This document shows, in pieces, positions 8,481 through 18,554 of a DNA stretch of 64,000 nt. Below the pieces are notes generated by a model. It was not told the DNA's origin and searched no databases. It saw nothing but the letters and a program-made list of their open reading frames with translations. Each line of letters opens with the position of its first letter. Positions within the stretch are counted from its first letter, which is position 1. This DNA comes from JAVJSD01 sp040219575. Its GTDB lineage: Bacteria; Planctomycetota; Planctomycetia; Pirellulales; Pirellulaceae. Location: contig JAVJSD010000034.1 of assembly GCA_040219575.1 (NCBI GenBank), positions 1 through 64,000 of the forward strand, read 5' to 3'. Position numbers and translations under genes: made by a program.

Positions 8481-8915
8481 TTGGCCGCCAATCGAGAGTT
8501 CAAGCGCGACATGATTGTGATGCTCGTCTCGCTTCTCTGGCTTGCGATTCCCGCGTTGGCCCTGATCGGGCCTCCCTTCGCTTCGGGCGTCGTCTCGTTC
8601 AACTCGCTCAGGGAGTTTTCCGAGTCGTGGCGATCGACGCCGGAGGAAGACCGGCATCGGCTGCTCACATGGATGCTTGGCGCTCCGTCGCAACGCCACA
8701 CGATGTACACACTCGACTCCTGCAAGCTGCGCGGTCTCAACAAACAGGAAGTCGTGACGCTCCTGGGAGAACCGGATTCCGACCTTGGAAATGAGTTCTT
8801 ATATGGGGTCGGCTCGATCGAATTCGACCTGGGACTTATTGTTGCGAAGTCAGACATTCTGAGCATGAAGTTCGACGAAGATGGCGTGGTTTCCGCCGTC
8901 GAGACCGTCTCGTAG
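8481..8915 (+). CDS. Small membrane-anchored BamE/SmpA-like protein
   Basis: A 144-residue protein with one hydrophobic segment near the N-terminus (MIVMLVSLLWLAIPALALIG). It then carries LRGLNKQEVVTLLGEPDS, the helix-turn of the BamE/OmlA (SmpA) fold, and ends in short strands (FEFD-like GSIEFDLGLIVAKSDILSMKF). There is no lipobox cysteine, so it is probably anchored by the hydrophobic segment rather than lipidated. True BamE acts in the outer-membrane beta-barrel assembly machine; many proteins share only the fold, so no BAM role is claimed. Confidence 0.6.
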   Translation: MAANREFKRDMIVMLVSLLWLAIPALALIGPPFASGVVSFNSLREFSESWRSTPEEDRHRLLTWMLGAPSQRHTMYTLDSCKLRGLNKQEVVTLLGEPDSDLGNEFLYGVGSIEFDLGLIVAKSDILSMKFDEDGVVSAVETVS

Positions 8916-8941
8916 CCAACGCCGAAGCCGACGGAGCTTTC

Positions 8942-9781
8942 ATGTCGAGCGGCTCGCCCATGCAAGTCCGAACAAAACTCACGCCGCCGCTAAATCGATT
9001 CGTCGATTGCCTGTGGCATAGCGAGGGATACTCGCCCGCGCACGACTTGGAGCGGGCGCTGCCGACGGGGACGGTGGAGATGGTGTTCCGCCTCGAACAA
9101 CCGGAGTTGCGGATCGTCGATGACGACGGTGCGCCCCTGGGGCGGTTCGGCGACGCCGTGGTCAGCGGGACGCATTCGCGATACTTCGTGCTGGAGACGC
9201 GGCAGCAATCGTCGGTGATGGGCGTTCACTTTCGACCCGGCGGCGCGGCGCCGCTGCTCGGATTGCCGCTGAGTGAACTGACCGACCGGCACGTCGGTCT
9301 GGCCGACCTGTGGGGACGGACGGCCCGCCTGTGGCGCGAACAACTATTGGCGGCCCGGGCGCCGCAGGCGCGGTTCGACGTGCTCGAGCGATTGCTCTTG
9401 CGGCGGCTCGCGCCGCCCTCCACCGAGTCGGCCGTGGTCGACGACGCGCTGGCCCGCTTCACGGCCGCTCCCAGCCTCGCCCGCGTTCGTGACGTGTGCG
9501 CGGCGAGCGGCCTGAGCGCGAAACGGTTCATTCGGCGGTTTCACGATCGCGTGGGGCTGACGCCGAAGCTGTATTGCCGCGTGCAGCGGTTTCAGGCCGT
9601 CGTCGATCAGGCGGCGAACCGGCGCGGCGTCGATTGGGCGCGGGTCGCGTTGGACTGCGGCTACTACGACCAGTCGCACCTGATTCGTGATTTCCGCGAG
9701 TTCTCGGGCGTCACGCCGGCGGAGTATCGGCCCGTCGAACCGGACCGCAAGAACCATCTGGCGGTGTCGCGCGACAGGTGA
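8942..9781 (+). CDS. AraC-family transcriptional regulator
   Basis: A 279-residue DNA-binding protein. Residues 1-150 form a DUF6597-like N-terminal domain (PLNRFVDCLWHSEGY, RALPTGTVEMVFRL). Residues about 165-265 are the double helix-turn-helix of the AraC/XylS family, with CAASGLSAKRFIRRFHDRVG and the second-helix consensus ALDCGYYDQSHLIRDFREFSGVTPAEYR. The VOC gene 93 bases downstream on the same strand is a plausible target or operon partner, a pairing common in this subfamily. The ligand is unknown. Confidence 0.88.
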   Translation: MSSGSPMQVRTKLTPPLNRFVDCLWHSEGYSPAHDLERALPTGTVEMVFRLEQPELRIVDDDGAPLGRFGDAVVSGTHSRYFVLETRQQSSVMGVHFRPGGAAPLLGLPLSELTDRHVGLADLWGRTARLWREQLLAARAPQARFDVLERLLLRRLAPPSTESAVVDDALARFTAAPSLARVRDVCAASGLSAKRFIRRFHDRVGLTPKLYCRVQRFQAVVDQAANRRGVDWARVALDCGYYDQSHLIRDFREFSGVTPAEYRPVEPDRKNHLAVSRDR

Positions 9782-9874
9782 ACGGCCGCCGGCAATTTTT
9801 TCCAATACGCCGGTTTGCCGGGGGCGTATGCTGGCGTTCGACCCGCGGATGATTTCACACACAGGACCGAACTC

Positions 9875-10339
9875 ATGAACCAGCCCGATTCGAAGCCGTG
9901 CCGTATCGACCAGGTCTATCCCTACCTCCGCATGCGCGACGCGACCGCCGCCATCGAGTTTTACAAGCGCGTGTTCGGCGCCGAAGAGATCTTCCGACTC
10001 ACCGAACCCGGCGGCCGCATCGGCCACGCCGAACTACAGTTCGGGCCGGTGGTGGTGATGGTTTCCGACGAGTACCCGGAGATGGGCATTCTCGGCCCGC
10101 CGTCGCCCGGCGGCGGCGGTTTGGGGATTCACCTGCATGTGGACGACGTCGATTCGCTCACGCAGCGGGCCGTCGACGCGGGCGCCACGCTGACGATGGC
10201 GCCCACCGACCAGTTTTACGGGGAGCGCAGTGCGAAGATCGTCGACCCGTTCGGCCACGAATGGATGTTGGGGCAGCACCTCGAAGACGTTTCGCCGGAA
10301 GAGATGCAGCGGCGGTTCTCGGCGATGTTCCCAGGGTAG
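9875..10339 (+). CDS. VOC-superfamily (glyoxalase/PhnB-like) protein
   Basis: A 154-residue single-domain vicinal oxygen chelate protein: VYPYLRMRDATAAIEFYKRVFG at the N-terminus, GHAELQFG, HLHVDDVDSLTQRAVDAGA, and a PFGHEWMLGQH C-terminal motif. This pattern matches the PhnB/YdeK-type subgroup that usually forms dimers. The start is ATG 9875 after AGGACC; an earlier in-frame ATG at 9815 would add unrelated residues. It lies downstream of the AraC regulator. The substrate is unknown. Confidence 0.85.
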   Translation: MNQPDSKPCRIDQVYPYLRMRDATAAIEFYKRVFGAEEIFRLTEPGGRIGHAELQFGPVVVMVSDEYPEMGILGPPSPGGGGLGIHLHVDDVDSLTQRAVDAGATLTMAPTDQFYGERSAKIVDPFGHEWMLGQHLEDVSPEEMQRRFSAMFPG

Positions 10340-10465
10340 CGACGTCGACACGGCACGTGAAGAATCCCTCATTCCCTGAGACGCGCAGCGACCAATCGAC
10401 CACGAGCCGCGACAGCTCGAAGGCCGCCGCAGCTCGCGGAATGACTCGTTGTCGTCGCGTGGGAA

Positions 10466-12385
10466 TCAGCAAACGTCGAGTTCGGACAGCTCGAGCGTGA
10501 ACGACTCTTTCTTTTGCTTGCCCTTGAACTTCACGACGACTTCGACCGTCCCGTCGGCGCTCCCCTTGACGTCGATCTTCCGGCCTTGATCGTCTTGCTC
10601 GTGAATTTTGAGTTTCCCCTTCTGGACGCGGGCGCCGCTGCCGCTGGAGACGATGGCGCCGCCGTCGGTGAAGTAGAAGTCGCCGCTGGCCGTGTCGACG
10701 ATCAGCGTCTCGCCATTTGCGCCCTGGAAGACGGCGTTGTTGCCGCTGAATACCGAATCCAGCAGGAAGGGCGTGATGGCCACTTTCGAAGCGTCGCCCG
10801 ACACGCCGTCGCTGAGGACGGAGGCCTCGATCGCGGCGGGATCGACCGTGCCCCACCAGTTGAACACCGCGTCAACCGCTTCCGCGCCGCCATAGTGAGC
10901 GACCGTGATGGTATTGCCGTCGAGATCGTTGAGCGTCACCGTCAGATCGGTGGATCCAAACGTGCCGACGGCCTCTCCATTCGCCTTGAAGTTGTTGCTT
11001 TCGATCAGCACGTCGTCGACAAAATCGTTGGCGACGCCCGCGAGATTGTCGTGAATGTAGTTGCCGCGCACGACAACGTTGCTGCTGGTCTGGTTGAAGA
11101 CGCCGGACGTCCAGGAGCCGATCTCGTTGTTTTCGATCGTGACATCGTCGTTGCCGCCGCCGAAGGTGGAAAGAACGCCTCGACCGCCGCCGCCGCCGGT
11201 GAGGATGTTGTTCTGGATGACGTGCCCGGTTCCTCCGGCCGCCATGTAGATGGCGGTCTGATCGCCGATCCCGGCGGGCCCCACGCCGTCGAGAATCGTC
11301 AGGCCGTCGATGACGACATCGCTGGCGGTCAGGCGGAAGCCGCCGGTGAGCACGGTTTCCGCGCCGCGGGCGCCGGCCTTCGCGCCGGCGTTGGCGCCGG
11401 CATTGGCGCCGCTGATCGTCATCGATCTGTCGACGGTGATATCTTCGGCGTACGATCCGTCGGCGACCAGGACATCGCCTCCGTCGGCGACGGCCGCGAT
11501 CCCGTCGGCGATCGTGGCGAAGGCGTCGAAACCGATCAGCGTCGCGGGACCGGCTCCATCCGGATCCGTGCCGACCGCCAGGCCGACCCAATCGTCGTCG
11601 ACGTAGACGGTGTCGGTCGTCGACTGGAAGGAATTGTCGACCGCCAGGTACGCGAACTGATTGTTGGCGAACCAGCCGTACCGATTGCCGCCCACCGTCG
11701 AGCCGATGATGTCGGAGGGATCGCTCAGCGTCCAACTCCCGACGGTGCTGCCGCTCGAGTCCTCAACGCTCATGTCGACCGCCAGCACGCCGCCGCCCGA
11801 ATCATAGAAGCGGTGCTGGAAGGTGTACCAACCGCTGGCCGCAATCGCGACAGGACTGCGCCCCGGATTCTTGGGCCAACCCACCGAGTTGTTGCTGGCG
11901 CTGATCACGAAGCGCGGACCGCTGCCGGTTGCATCCGAATCGGTATAGAACCCGCCGTTGAAGATGAAGTCGCGGCGGTGCGAACCGGTCGCATCGTTGA
12001 TGGCGGACGAAAAATCAAAACGCGTGTCGTTGGCCGCGGCGACGTCCATGTCGAGATAGATGCCGATCGACGTGGTATTGCCTCCCGCGGGGAACGGCGT
12101 GGTGTAACCGCCCCAGCGTGTGAAGGCGCTGGAGTTTCCCGTGGTGGGAGTGGCGGTCGGGCCGCCCGTCACTTCGGCATGAAACGCACCCGCTTGGGAG
12201 GCGATGCCGTTGGTTCCCGAGGCGACCTGCGTGGCGACTCCCCCGGCGGGAAACCAGCCGGCGTCATCCGCTTCAAATCCCTGAAAAAAACCGGCCGCCA
12301 GTACGCGGCGGTCCTCGAGCGACTCGATTCGTAATGCACGACGGTTCGCTCGCTGGCGAAGTGTTGACGGACGATTTCGTTTCAT
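10466..12385 (-). CDS. Large exported right-handed beta-helix protein with LExR-VLA leader
   Basis: A 639-residue protein. The N-terminus (MKRNRPSTLRQRANRRALR, then IESLEDRRVLAAG) has the basic stretch plus LExRxVLA motif seen on the two giant proteins of this window. It probably marks planctomycete exported surface proteins. Residues about 40-230 form a jelly-roll-like domain. Residues about 235-560 are parallel beta-helix repeats typical of pectate-lyase-like folds (FATIADGIAAVADGGDVLVADGSY, then a run of NNxI/NxI turns such as IENNEIGSW and VRGNYIHDN). The tail is Lys-rich. AAGGAG at 12394-12399 lies 8 bases before ATG 12385, which excludes the long upstream open extension. No catalytic lyase residues are recognised, so adhesion is as likely as glycan cleavage. 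Confidence 0.78.
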   Translation of the reverse strand: MKRNRPSTLRQRANRRALRIESLEDRRVLAAGFFQGFEADDAGWFPAGGVATQVASGTNGIASQAGAFHAEVTGGPTATPTTGNSSAFTRWGGYTTPFPAGGNTTSIGIYLDMDVAAANDTRFDFSSAINDATGSHRRDFIFNGGFYTDSDATGSGPRFVISASNNSVGWPKNPGRSPVAIAASGWYTFQHRFYDSGGGVLAVDMSVEDSSGSTVGSWTLSDPSDIIGSTVGGNRYGWFANNQFAYLAVDNSFQSTTDTVYVDDDWVGLAVGTDPDGAGPATLIGFDAFATIADGIAAVADGGDVLVADGSYAEDITVDRSMTISGANAGANAGAKAGARGAETVLTGGFRLTASDVVIDGLTILDGVGPAGIGDQTAIYMAAGGTGHVIQNNILTGGGGGRGVLSTFGGGNDDVTIENNEIGSWTSGVFNQTSSNVVVRGNYIHDNLAGVANDFVDDVLIESNNFKANGEAVGTFGSTDLTVTLNDLDGNTITVAHYGGAEAVDAVFNWWGTVDPAAIEASVLSDGVSGDASKVAITPFLLDSVFSGNNAVFQGANGETLIVDTASGDFYFTDGGAIVSSGSGARVQKGKLKIHEQDDQGRKIDVKGSADGTVEVVVKFKGKQKKESFTLELSELDVC

Positions 12386-12808
12386 GGCGGTAACTCCTTG
12401 GCGGGTAGAAGCCGTCGCGGGTCGCAGGCGACTCACGACTCGCTGCGCAACGGTCAAAACAGTGGTGAGAGGCATGCCGGTCGCGGAGGACCGCAGCCAG
12501 AGGGGAACGAAGAGCTTAACACCCCACCTGTGGATATTCAACAAGCCTCCAAAGAGACCGCTTCTTTTGGGGGAAATTTCAGGTGGCGGCAGATCGGGTG
12601 ACCGACCTGATTTCCAGGCGATGCGGCGGCCGGTGAACCTCGTGCGGATCGCCCCATGCGGAATATGCTGCAAATTCGTTGTCCCGACGGTGCGGATCAA
12701 CGCAATCCCCCAAGGCTCAAGCTCGCGACGTGCGTTTTAGCGAGTTTCCGTGTCGTACGTCTTGTGGAAGCGCATCGCGCCCCTTCCAAATCGCCGTAGG
12801 GCAGACCA
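12386..12808. other. Divergent intergenic region
   Basis: About 420 bases lie between the beta-helix gene and the gene upstream of the histidine kinase. It must hold both promoters. I see no RNA gene, repeat or credible coding frame. Confidence 0.4.
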
Positions 12809-13801
12809 ATGTTCGCAAATAATCGATTGGCGGTCGCCACGCTGTTTGGCGGCCTCGTGGCTTCGTACATCTGCTCGGCTTCGGACGAAGCGACGAGCGA
12901 CGAGCGCCGCGATGAGGCCTACCTCCGCGTGCAGCGACTGCGGGCCGAAATCGACCTGCTGCGCGTCGAAATGGGTTGCGAGCGGGCCAAGCCGTTGCCG
13001 CTTCATTTCGCCAACGCCTCGCGGCACGATGTTCACTACCAGGTGCGTATCCTGGTCGAAAAGCTCCAACGACTCGCCGAGGAGTGGGGACAGGAGGTTG
13101 TCCCGGCGCCGAACGACGACCTGTACGATGCGCAGCAACGGGAACTGTCTCCCCTGCTAGACGCCGCGCAGCGACGCGTGGAGTCGCTCAAGGCGGCCGT
13201 TGGAGTAGAACACGTCTCGCCGCCGGCGCCGCACGTGACGGGTGAGCACGTGGCGGGTGAGCAGGTGACGGAGGACGAACTCTTCGAGGCCGTCGTCGCC
13301 GCGAACCGACAGATCAACCGCCTGTTCGATGCGGCGTTCGCCCCTCGCGACGTCTACCGTCAAGTAACCGTCTGTGTGGCGTACGCCTCGAGTCTTCTGG
13401 CCCCATTCCCCTCGGCGACCCGGATACCGCCCGAACCCGCCTTCGAACACGCCAAACGGCCGACGGATGTGTTCCGCCGATTGCTCGAGTGCTACGACAT
13501 TCTCCACGGGACGTGTGCTCGGCGTCGGATTTCGATTTTGGAAATTCGCGCCGAGGGGCCGATCGACTCCGTTGCGCCGTCGGAAGTGTATGATCTCGCC
13601 GGTTTGTTGGCCTCTCAACTGGCCCGACTCGATGGATTGGTCAATCATCAGCCAACGACGCGCTGCTGGTACACGCCGGGCAGGAAGCTGCCGTCGCACG
13701 TTTTTCAGCGCGTCGGACTGCTCGAGCGGCAGTTGCTCGAACTCGATGCGCACGTCGACGACAACCCGCAATGGCCCAATCTTCGTCTGCAGCTTCCATG
13801 A
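12809..13801 (+). CDS. Exported helical protein coupled to a histidine kinase
   Basis: A 330-residue protein with an N-terminal hydrophobic leader ([24 protein letters not shown]) followed by an almost entirely helical, charged sequence (for example [18 protein letters not shown]). No catalytic motif or known domain is apparent. Its TGA overlaps the ATG of the kinase gene in an ATGA arrangement, implying translational coupling and a shared role. A periplasmic accessory or ligand-binding partner of the kinase is the simplest inference. Two near-identical short repeats ([12 protein letters not shown]) occur mid-protein. Confidence 0.65.
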   Translation: MFANNRLAVATLFGGLVASYICSASDEATSDERRDEAYLRVQRLRAEIDLLRVEMGCERAKPLPLHFANASRHDVHYQVRILVEKLQRLAEEWGQEVVPAPNDDLYDAQQRELSPLLDAAQRRVESLKAAVGVEHVSPPAPHVTGEHVAGEQVTEDELFEAVVAANRQINRLFDAAFAPRDVYRQVTVCVAYASSLLAPFPSATRIPPEPAFEHAKRPTDVFRRLLECYDILHGTCARRRISILEIRAEGPIDSVAPSEVYDLAGLLASQLARLDGLVNHQPTTRCWYTPGRKLPSHVFQRVGLLERQLLELDAHVDDNPQWPNLRLQLP

Positions 13802-16293
13802 ACGACGTTCCAAAGGCTCAGGGCGTCGCTACGACAGGCCGTAGGGGGCTGGTCGGAAAACTCGTGCGCTCGCACATGGCCGTGGCGGCCTTGGGGGTGG
13901 CGGTGCTGGTGTTGTCGCTGGCGACGCAATTCTGGCTGCACGTGCACGCCCGGCGGCTGACAGAACTGCGCCAGCCGACGCTCCGCGCGACCGACAGGGT
14001 CGCCATGGGGCTGCAGCGATCACTGGCCAGTCTGCGCGCCTGGATTCTGCTGGGCGATTCCGCGTATCAACGTGCTCGGAACAGCGCCTGGCGCGACGAC
14101 ATCGATCCCGCCATGCAGGATCTACGGCGGCTCAGCGCGCAATGGGAGGATCAGACCGACGTTCGTCAACTGAACGACATCCATCAGAAGTTGCGCGACC
14201 TGCACGAGCGGCAATGGTGGATCGAGAACGTCGCCCACGAGCTGGGCAACAACCCCTCGCGACAGTTGCAGTCGGAGCGTCTCGAGCCGTTGGCCAAAGA
14301 GCTCGACGAGGCGATCGACTTTCTCATCGCCACGGGCGCGGACGCGCCGAGCGATCCCCAAGTACTGCGAATTCAACTGATGTTGCGGGAGTTGCGCGGC
14401 GGTCTGGCCAGGATGCGATTCCTTGTCGACCGTTTCATGCTCAGCCCGGGCCGCAGGGATCGCGAAAGGCTTGAAGAAACCTGGAGCGAGCTCGTTCGCA
14501 ACACGCACGAATTGCGTCGTCGGGAAGGAATGCTCGATCCGCCGCAGCGCGAAACACTGGCCTGGTTCGAATCGCAATTGAATCGGCTCCACGTCGTTTC
14601 ACTGGAAGTGCTCCAGCTGCGGCGCCGGGATGACTGGAGCCAGGCGAGCTACGAGCTCAGCACGTTCGCCGCGCCCCTGGCCCAGCGGATTGCGAACCAG
14701 CTCGACGAGTTGGCGGTCAGCCAGACGCAGAGGCTCAAGCGCGACGCCGAAACCGTCAAATGGCTTTGTCTGATCTCCGTCGCGGGTGGTTGCTGCGGCA
14801 TCGTGTTGATGGTCGCCGCCTCCATCGCCCTGGCGGTGCGAAACTCCTCCCGCATCGCGGGGCCGTTGCGGAATCTGTCCCGGGCCACCCAGCAGCTTAG
14901 CGAAGGGCGCCTCGCGGGCGACCTGCCCGTCGAAAGCGACGACGAGGTCGGGGCGCTCGTGCGGGCCTTCAACGAGATGCGGCGGCAGTTGGCTCGGGCC
15001 GATCGCACGCGAAAACAGCAGGAAGAGGAACTGGCGGCGTTCGCCGAGGAGACCTCGGCCATCAACGAAGCGCTCAACGACGCGCTCGGCCGGGCGGAGA
15101 CGGCCAAGCAGGCCAAGGATCGTTTCCTGGCCGGCATGAGCCACGAACTGCGAACGCCGTTGACCGCCATTCTGGGATTCGCCGAGATGCTCGAAGACGA
15201 TCACCTGGTCGGCGACGAGTCGGGACGCGAGGCCGCGCGGACCATTCGCCGTAACGGCGAGCACCTGCTGATCTTGATCAACGACATCCTGGATCTGTCG
15301 AAGATCGAGGCGGGAAAGATGCAGATGGAGCGAATCGACTGCTCGCCGCGGGAGATCGCCCGCGACGTGATCGACTTGTTGAATGGACGCGCCGCGGGGA
15401 AGGGGCTGCACCTCGACTTCGAAGTCGCCGGCGAATTGCCGTCGTTGGTCCTCACCGATCCCACAAGGCTGCGCCAGATTCTACTCAACCTGGTCGGCAA
15501 CGCGGTCAAGTTCACTGAAGCGGGGAGCGTGCGCCTGAGGACTTCGTTTCCCAATGGTCGATCGAGCGACCTGCTCTTGTTCGAAGTCATCGACACGGGC
15601 ATCGGCATCTCGCCGGAGCAGCAGCAGCGGCTGTTTCAATCCTTCTCCCAGGCGGATTCCTCCACCACGCGAAAATTCGGCGGCACCGGGCTCGGCTTGG
15701 CCATCAGCTTGCGTTTGGCGGAGATGATGGGAGGCGGCATCACCGTTTCGAGCACGCCGGGACAGGGCAGTACGTTCACCGTGTCGCTCCGCGCCGAACC
15801 GTCCGAGGGGGCGGTGTATGTCGCGGAGCAGCCGGCGGACGTGGAGCGCGGCGCCGCGCCGCCGCCGCGCCGCAATGCGCCGTCTCTCGCCGGACTGCGG
15901 ATGCTGCTGGTGGAGGACGGTCCCGACAATCGACGTTTGATCTCGCTGATTCTGCGCAAGGCCGGCGCCGAAGTCGACTTGGCGGACGACGGCCAGCTGG
16001 GATACAACGCCGTCATGGAAGCTACGGGCGAAGCACGTCCCTACGATGTCGTCCTGATGGACATGCAGATGCCCAACGTCGACGGCTACCAGGCGACCCG
16101 CATGTTGCGAGCGGCCGGATACGACCGACCGATTCTCGCCCTCACGGCCAACGCCATGCTCGGCGAGTCGCAGAAGTGCGTCGCCGCCGGCTGCGACGAT
16201 TACGCCGCCAAGCCCATCGATCGCGAGAAGCTGCTGAAGCAGATCGCCGGTCTCGTCGATCACAACCGAGCCGTGGCGACCTCCCGTCCGTGA
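13798..16293 (+). CDS. Membrane hybrid histidine kinase with receiver domain
   Basis: About 831 residues. There is a transmembrane helix at about 28-46, a long helical extracytoplasmic sensor (about 50-318), a second helix at about 321-346, HAMP (347-400) and a short coiled coil. HisKA follows with phospho-acceptor H449 ([15 protein letters not shown]), then HATPase_c with N (NLVGNAVKF), G1 (DTGIGIS) and G2 ([10 protein letters not shown]) boxes. A C-terminal receiver carries acceptor D755 ([12 protein letters not shown]) and TANAM/KPID switch motifs. All catalytic residues are present. I chose ATG 13798 because it overlaps the upstream stop; ATG 13771 in the same frame is an alternative. No response regulator with an output domain is adjacent, so its phosphorelay partner is encoded elsewhere. 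Confidence 0.88.
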   Translation: MNDVPKAQGVATTGRRGLVGKLVRSHMAVAALGVAVLVLSLATQFWLHVHARRLTELRQPTLRATDRVAMGLQRSLASLRAWILLGDSAYQRARNSAWRDDIDPAMQDLRRLSAQWEDQTDVRQLNDIHQKLRDLHERQWWIENVAHELGNNPSRQLQSERLEPLAKELDEAIDFLIATGADAPSDPQVLRIQLMLRELRGGLARMRFLVDRFMLSPGRRDRERLEETWSELVRNTHELRRREGMLDPPQRETLAWFESQLNRLHVVSLEVLQLRRRDDWSQASYELSTFAAPLAQRIANQLDELAVSQTQRLKRDAETVKWLCLISVAGGCCGIVLMVAASIALAVRNSSRIAGPLRNLSRATQQLSEGRLAGDLPVESDDEVGALVRAFNEMRRQLARADRTRKQQEEELAAFAEETSAINEALNDALGRAETAKQAKDRFLAGMSHELRTPLTAILGFAEMLEDDHLVGDESGREAARTIRRNGEHLLILINDILDLSKIEAGKMQMERIDCSPREIARDVIDLLNGRAAGKGLHLDFEVAGELPSLVLTDPTRLRQILLNLVGNAVKFTEAGSVRLRTSFPNGRSSDLLLFEVIDTGIGISPEQQQRLFQSFSQADSSTTRKFGGTGLGLAISLRLAEMMGGGITVSSTPGQGSTFTVSLRAEPSEGAVYVAEQPADVERGAAPPPRRNAPSLAGLRMLLVEDGPDNRRLISLILRKAGAEVDLADDGQLGYNAVMEATGEARPYDVVLMDMQMPNVDGYQATRMLRAAGYDRPILALTANAMLGESQKCVAAGCDDYAAKPIDREKLLKQIAGLVDHNRAVATSRP

Positions 16294-16366
16294 TGCTTGC
16301 GCTTGCCGTTCGGACGGCGACGAAGGAATCCTTCTCGTCAACGGAACGGGATCGGGGGAAAACTTC

Positions 16367-16429
16367 GTAGCGGAAGTCGTGAGACTTCCGACGGCGTGCA
16401 AAGGAGGAACTCTCACGAGTTCCGCTACC
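16367..16429. repeat. Imperfect palindrome upstream of the CocE-like gene
   Basis: Arms GTAGCGGAA-TCGTGAGA-TTCC at 16367-16390 and its complement at 16403-16429 differ at compensating positions. It lies about 150 bases before the hydrolase start within the gap 16294-16578. Confidence 0.65.
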
Positions 16430-16578
16430 AATCGATTTGTCACGTCGCAGGGGAACAGTCGGTTCACCCGGTGCGGAGGGATCCGATTCAGCCCGAATTC
16501 TTGGGACGCGCGGCGATTGCAGCTACAATCGCACGTGCACACCCGTCCCCACCGCCCTTGAATCCATTCGGAGATGGC

Positions 16579-18387
16579 ATGAGTCATCGATTGCAGCGAC
16601 GTTCCCGACTCAAACTCGCGACGCGGCACATCGTGGCCGCATTCTTTTTCGCCAGCCTGCTGCAGACGCTCGCACCGTCGGCGGCGACCCGTGGTGAAGA
16701 CGCGATCGTCGTCGAGAAAGACGTCGCCGTGCCGATGCGCGACGGCGTGGTGCTGCGGGCGAACGTCTTCCGGCCGCCGGGCGAAGGGCCGTTTCCCGTG
16801 CTGCTGATGCGCACCCCGTACGGCAAGCCGGGCAAAGCCAACGAACAGCTGATTCGCGCCGGCTACATCGTCGTCGCGCAGGACGCCCGCGGACGGTTCG
16901 CCTCGGAAGGCGTGTACGAATCGTTCAATCGCCCGGAAACGCATGACGCAGCCGACGGACACGACACCATCGAGTGGGCGGCGAAGATGGAGGGCTCCAA
17001 CGGCAAGGTGGGACTGCTGGGCACTTCCTACCCCGCGTTTCTCCAGTGGCGGGCCGCGGGCCGACAACCGCCCTCGCTGGTCGCCATGGCGGCGTTTTCG
17101 ATTCCGGCCCGCTACACCGACCTGGAAGGCCCCGGCACGATTCGGCCCGGCCGTCGATTGAAGTGGTGGCACGGCACGATGAGCCCCGACCTGCGGCGTC
17201 GCGCCGACGGCCCGAAGCCGCACACCCGCGCCGAGGCGATCGCGCAATGGGACGACGGCGAGGGCGACCGATTGCTGCATTTCCTGCCGTGGAACGATTT
17301 GCCCGACGAGATCTTCGCCGGCGAGGCGCCATTTGTGAAAGCGTGGCTGAAGGAGCCCTGGCGCGATCCTTGGAAGCTCGATCGCGACGCCCAAAAGACC
17401 GTCGTCCCCAACCTCAACGTCTGCGGCTGGTACGACCACTGCAACGGCTCGATCGACCTGCACACGGCCATCGCCGAACACGGCGCCAGCCCGCTCGCCC
17501 GCGAGCAATCCAAGTTGATCGTCGGTCCCTGGGGGCACAGCGCGCTCGGTCAGCGAAAGCAGGGCGAGATCGACTTCGGCCCGGCGGCGCAAGTCGACCT
17601 TACCCAATTGCAACTCGATTGGTTCGGGCATTGGATGCAAGGCGACAAGTCGAAGGACTTCGTGGAAGATTGGGCGCCGGTGCGTTTGTTCGTGATGGGC
17701 GCGGGCCAATGGCGCGACTACCAGCACTGGCCGCCGCGCGGCGCGACGCCGCAAACCTGGTTCCTCACCAGCGGCGGCAGGGCCAACACGCCGGCGGGCG
17801 ACGGACGCCTGGTGACGGAAAAACCGACCAGCAGCGGGCACGATCACTACACGTACGACCCCCGCGATCCCGTTCCCACGCTCTGGACGTCGCGGCTGTT
17901 CACGGTCCCCGCCGACCAGAAGCCGCTGGCGGCGCGGCGGGACATCCTGGTTTACCAGACGAATCCGCTGACCGAAGCCGTGGAGACGATCGGTTATCCC
18001 GAGGTGGTGCTCGAGGCCTCGTCGGACTGCCCGGACACCGACTTCTTCGCCCGGCTGATCGATGTGGCGCCCGACGGCCAGGCGATTGACGTCGCCTCGG
18101 GCATGGTGCGGGCGCGGTATCGCGATTCGCTGAAGGAGCCGAAGTTGCTTCAGCCCGGCGAGGTGACGGAGATGCGGATTCGCCTGCGTCCCACGGCCCA
18201 TCGCTTTCTGCCGGGCCACCGCCTGCGGCTGGACGTCACCAGCAGCGACTTCCCCAACTACGACCGCCACCACAACACCGCCGCCGACCAGAACGCCGAC
18301 GCGCAGCTCGTCATCGCCGCGCAGACGATCCACCACGGCCCGGCGCACGCCTCGCGCTTGGTCCTGCCGCTGATGCCGATCGAGTAG
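16579..18387 (+). CDS. Exported CocE/NonD-family alpha/beta hydrolase
   Basis: A 602-residue exported serine hydrolase of the cocaine-esterase/X-Pro-dipeptidyl-peptidase (S15) group, acting on ester or amide bonds. A basic signal peptide precedes the alpha/beta fold (VPMRDGVVLRANVFRP). The triad can be placed as S150 in GTSYPA, D286 in GWYDH and H320 in GPWGHS. The C-terminal beta-sandwich typical of the family follows (from about residue 400; GHRLRLDVTSSDFPNYDRH). The start is ATG 16579 behind GGAGA; the upstream open frame lacks a signal peptide. The length fits the family and the substrate is unknown. Confidence 0.87.
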   Translation: MSHRLQRRSRLKLATRHIVAAFFFASLLQTLAPSAATRGEDAIVVEKDVAVPMRDGVVLRANVFRPPGEGPFPVLLMRTPYGKPGKANEQLIRAGYIVVAQDARGRFASEGVYESFNRPETHDAADGHDTIEWAAKMEGSNGKVGLLGTSYPAFLQWRAAGRQPPSLVAMAAFSIPARYTDLEGPGTIRPGRRLKWWHGTMSPDLRRRADGPKPHTRAEAIAQWDDGEGDRLLHFLPWNDLPDEIFAGEAPFVKAWLKEPWRDPWKLDRDAQKTVVPNLNVCGWYDHCNGSIDLHTAIAEHGASPLAREQSKLIVGPWGHSALGQRKQGEIDFGPAAQVDLTQLQLDWFGHWMQGDKSKDFVEDWAPVRLFVMGAGQWRDYQHWPPRGATPQTWFLTSGGRANTPAGDGRLVTEKPTSSGHDHYTYDPRDPVPTLWTSRLFTVPADQKPLAARRDILVYQTNPLTEAVETIGYPEVVLEASSDCPDTDFFARLIDVAPDGQAIDVASGMVRARYRDSLKEPKLLQPGEVTEMRIRLRPTAHRFLPGHRLRLDVTSSDFPNYDRHHNTAADQNADAQLVIAAQTIHHGPAHASRLVLPLMPIE

Positions 18388-18405
18388 ACGCTCATCGAGA
18401 ATCAC

Positions 18406-18511
18406 TCGTTTAACGGCAAGCCGAAGGCGTCGGCGGATCGTTGCGGAAACGTCTCCGGCTAGTTCAGGGTCGTGCGCGCGCCGACGCCTGCTTCGGCTTG
18501 CCGTTAAACGA
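18406..18511. repeat. Large palindromic element (CGTTTAACGGCAAGCC type)
   Basis: Left arm 18406-18435 begins TCGTTTAACGGCAAGCCGAA. Right arm 18478-18511 is its complement with a 2-3 base indel, and the loop is 42 bases. It lies between convergent genes (CocE-like and DUF1552). The outer GCCGTTAAACGA motif recurs at 3937-3948 and 26873-26885. Confidence 0.8.
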
Positions 18512-18554
18512 ATTCTTCTTGATCGACTTTCGCGGTGCAGTCGTCAACGCACGA

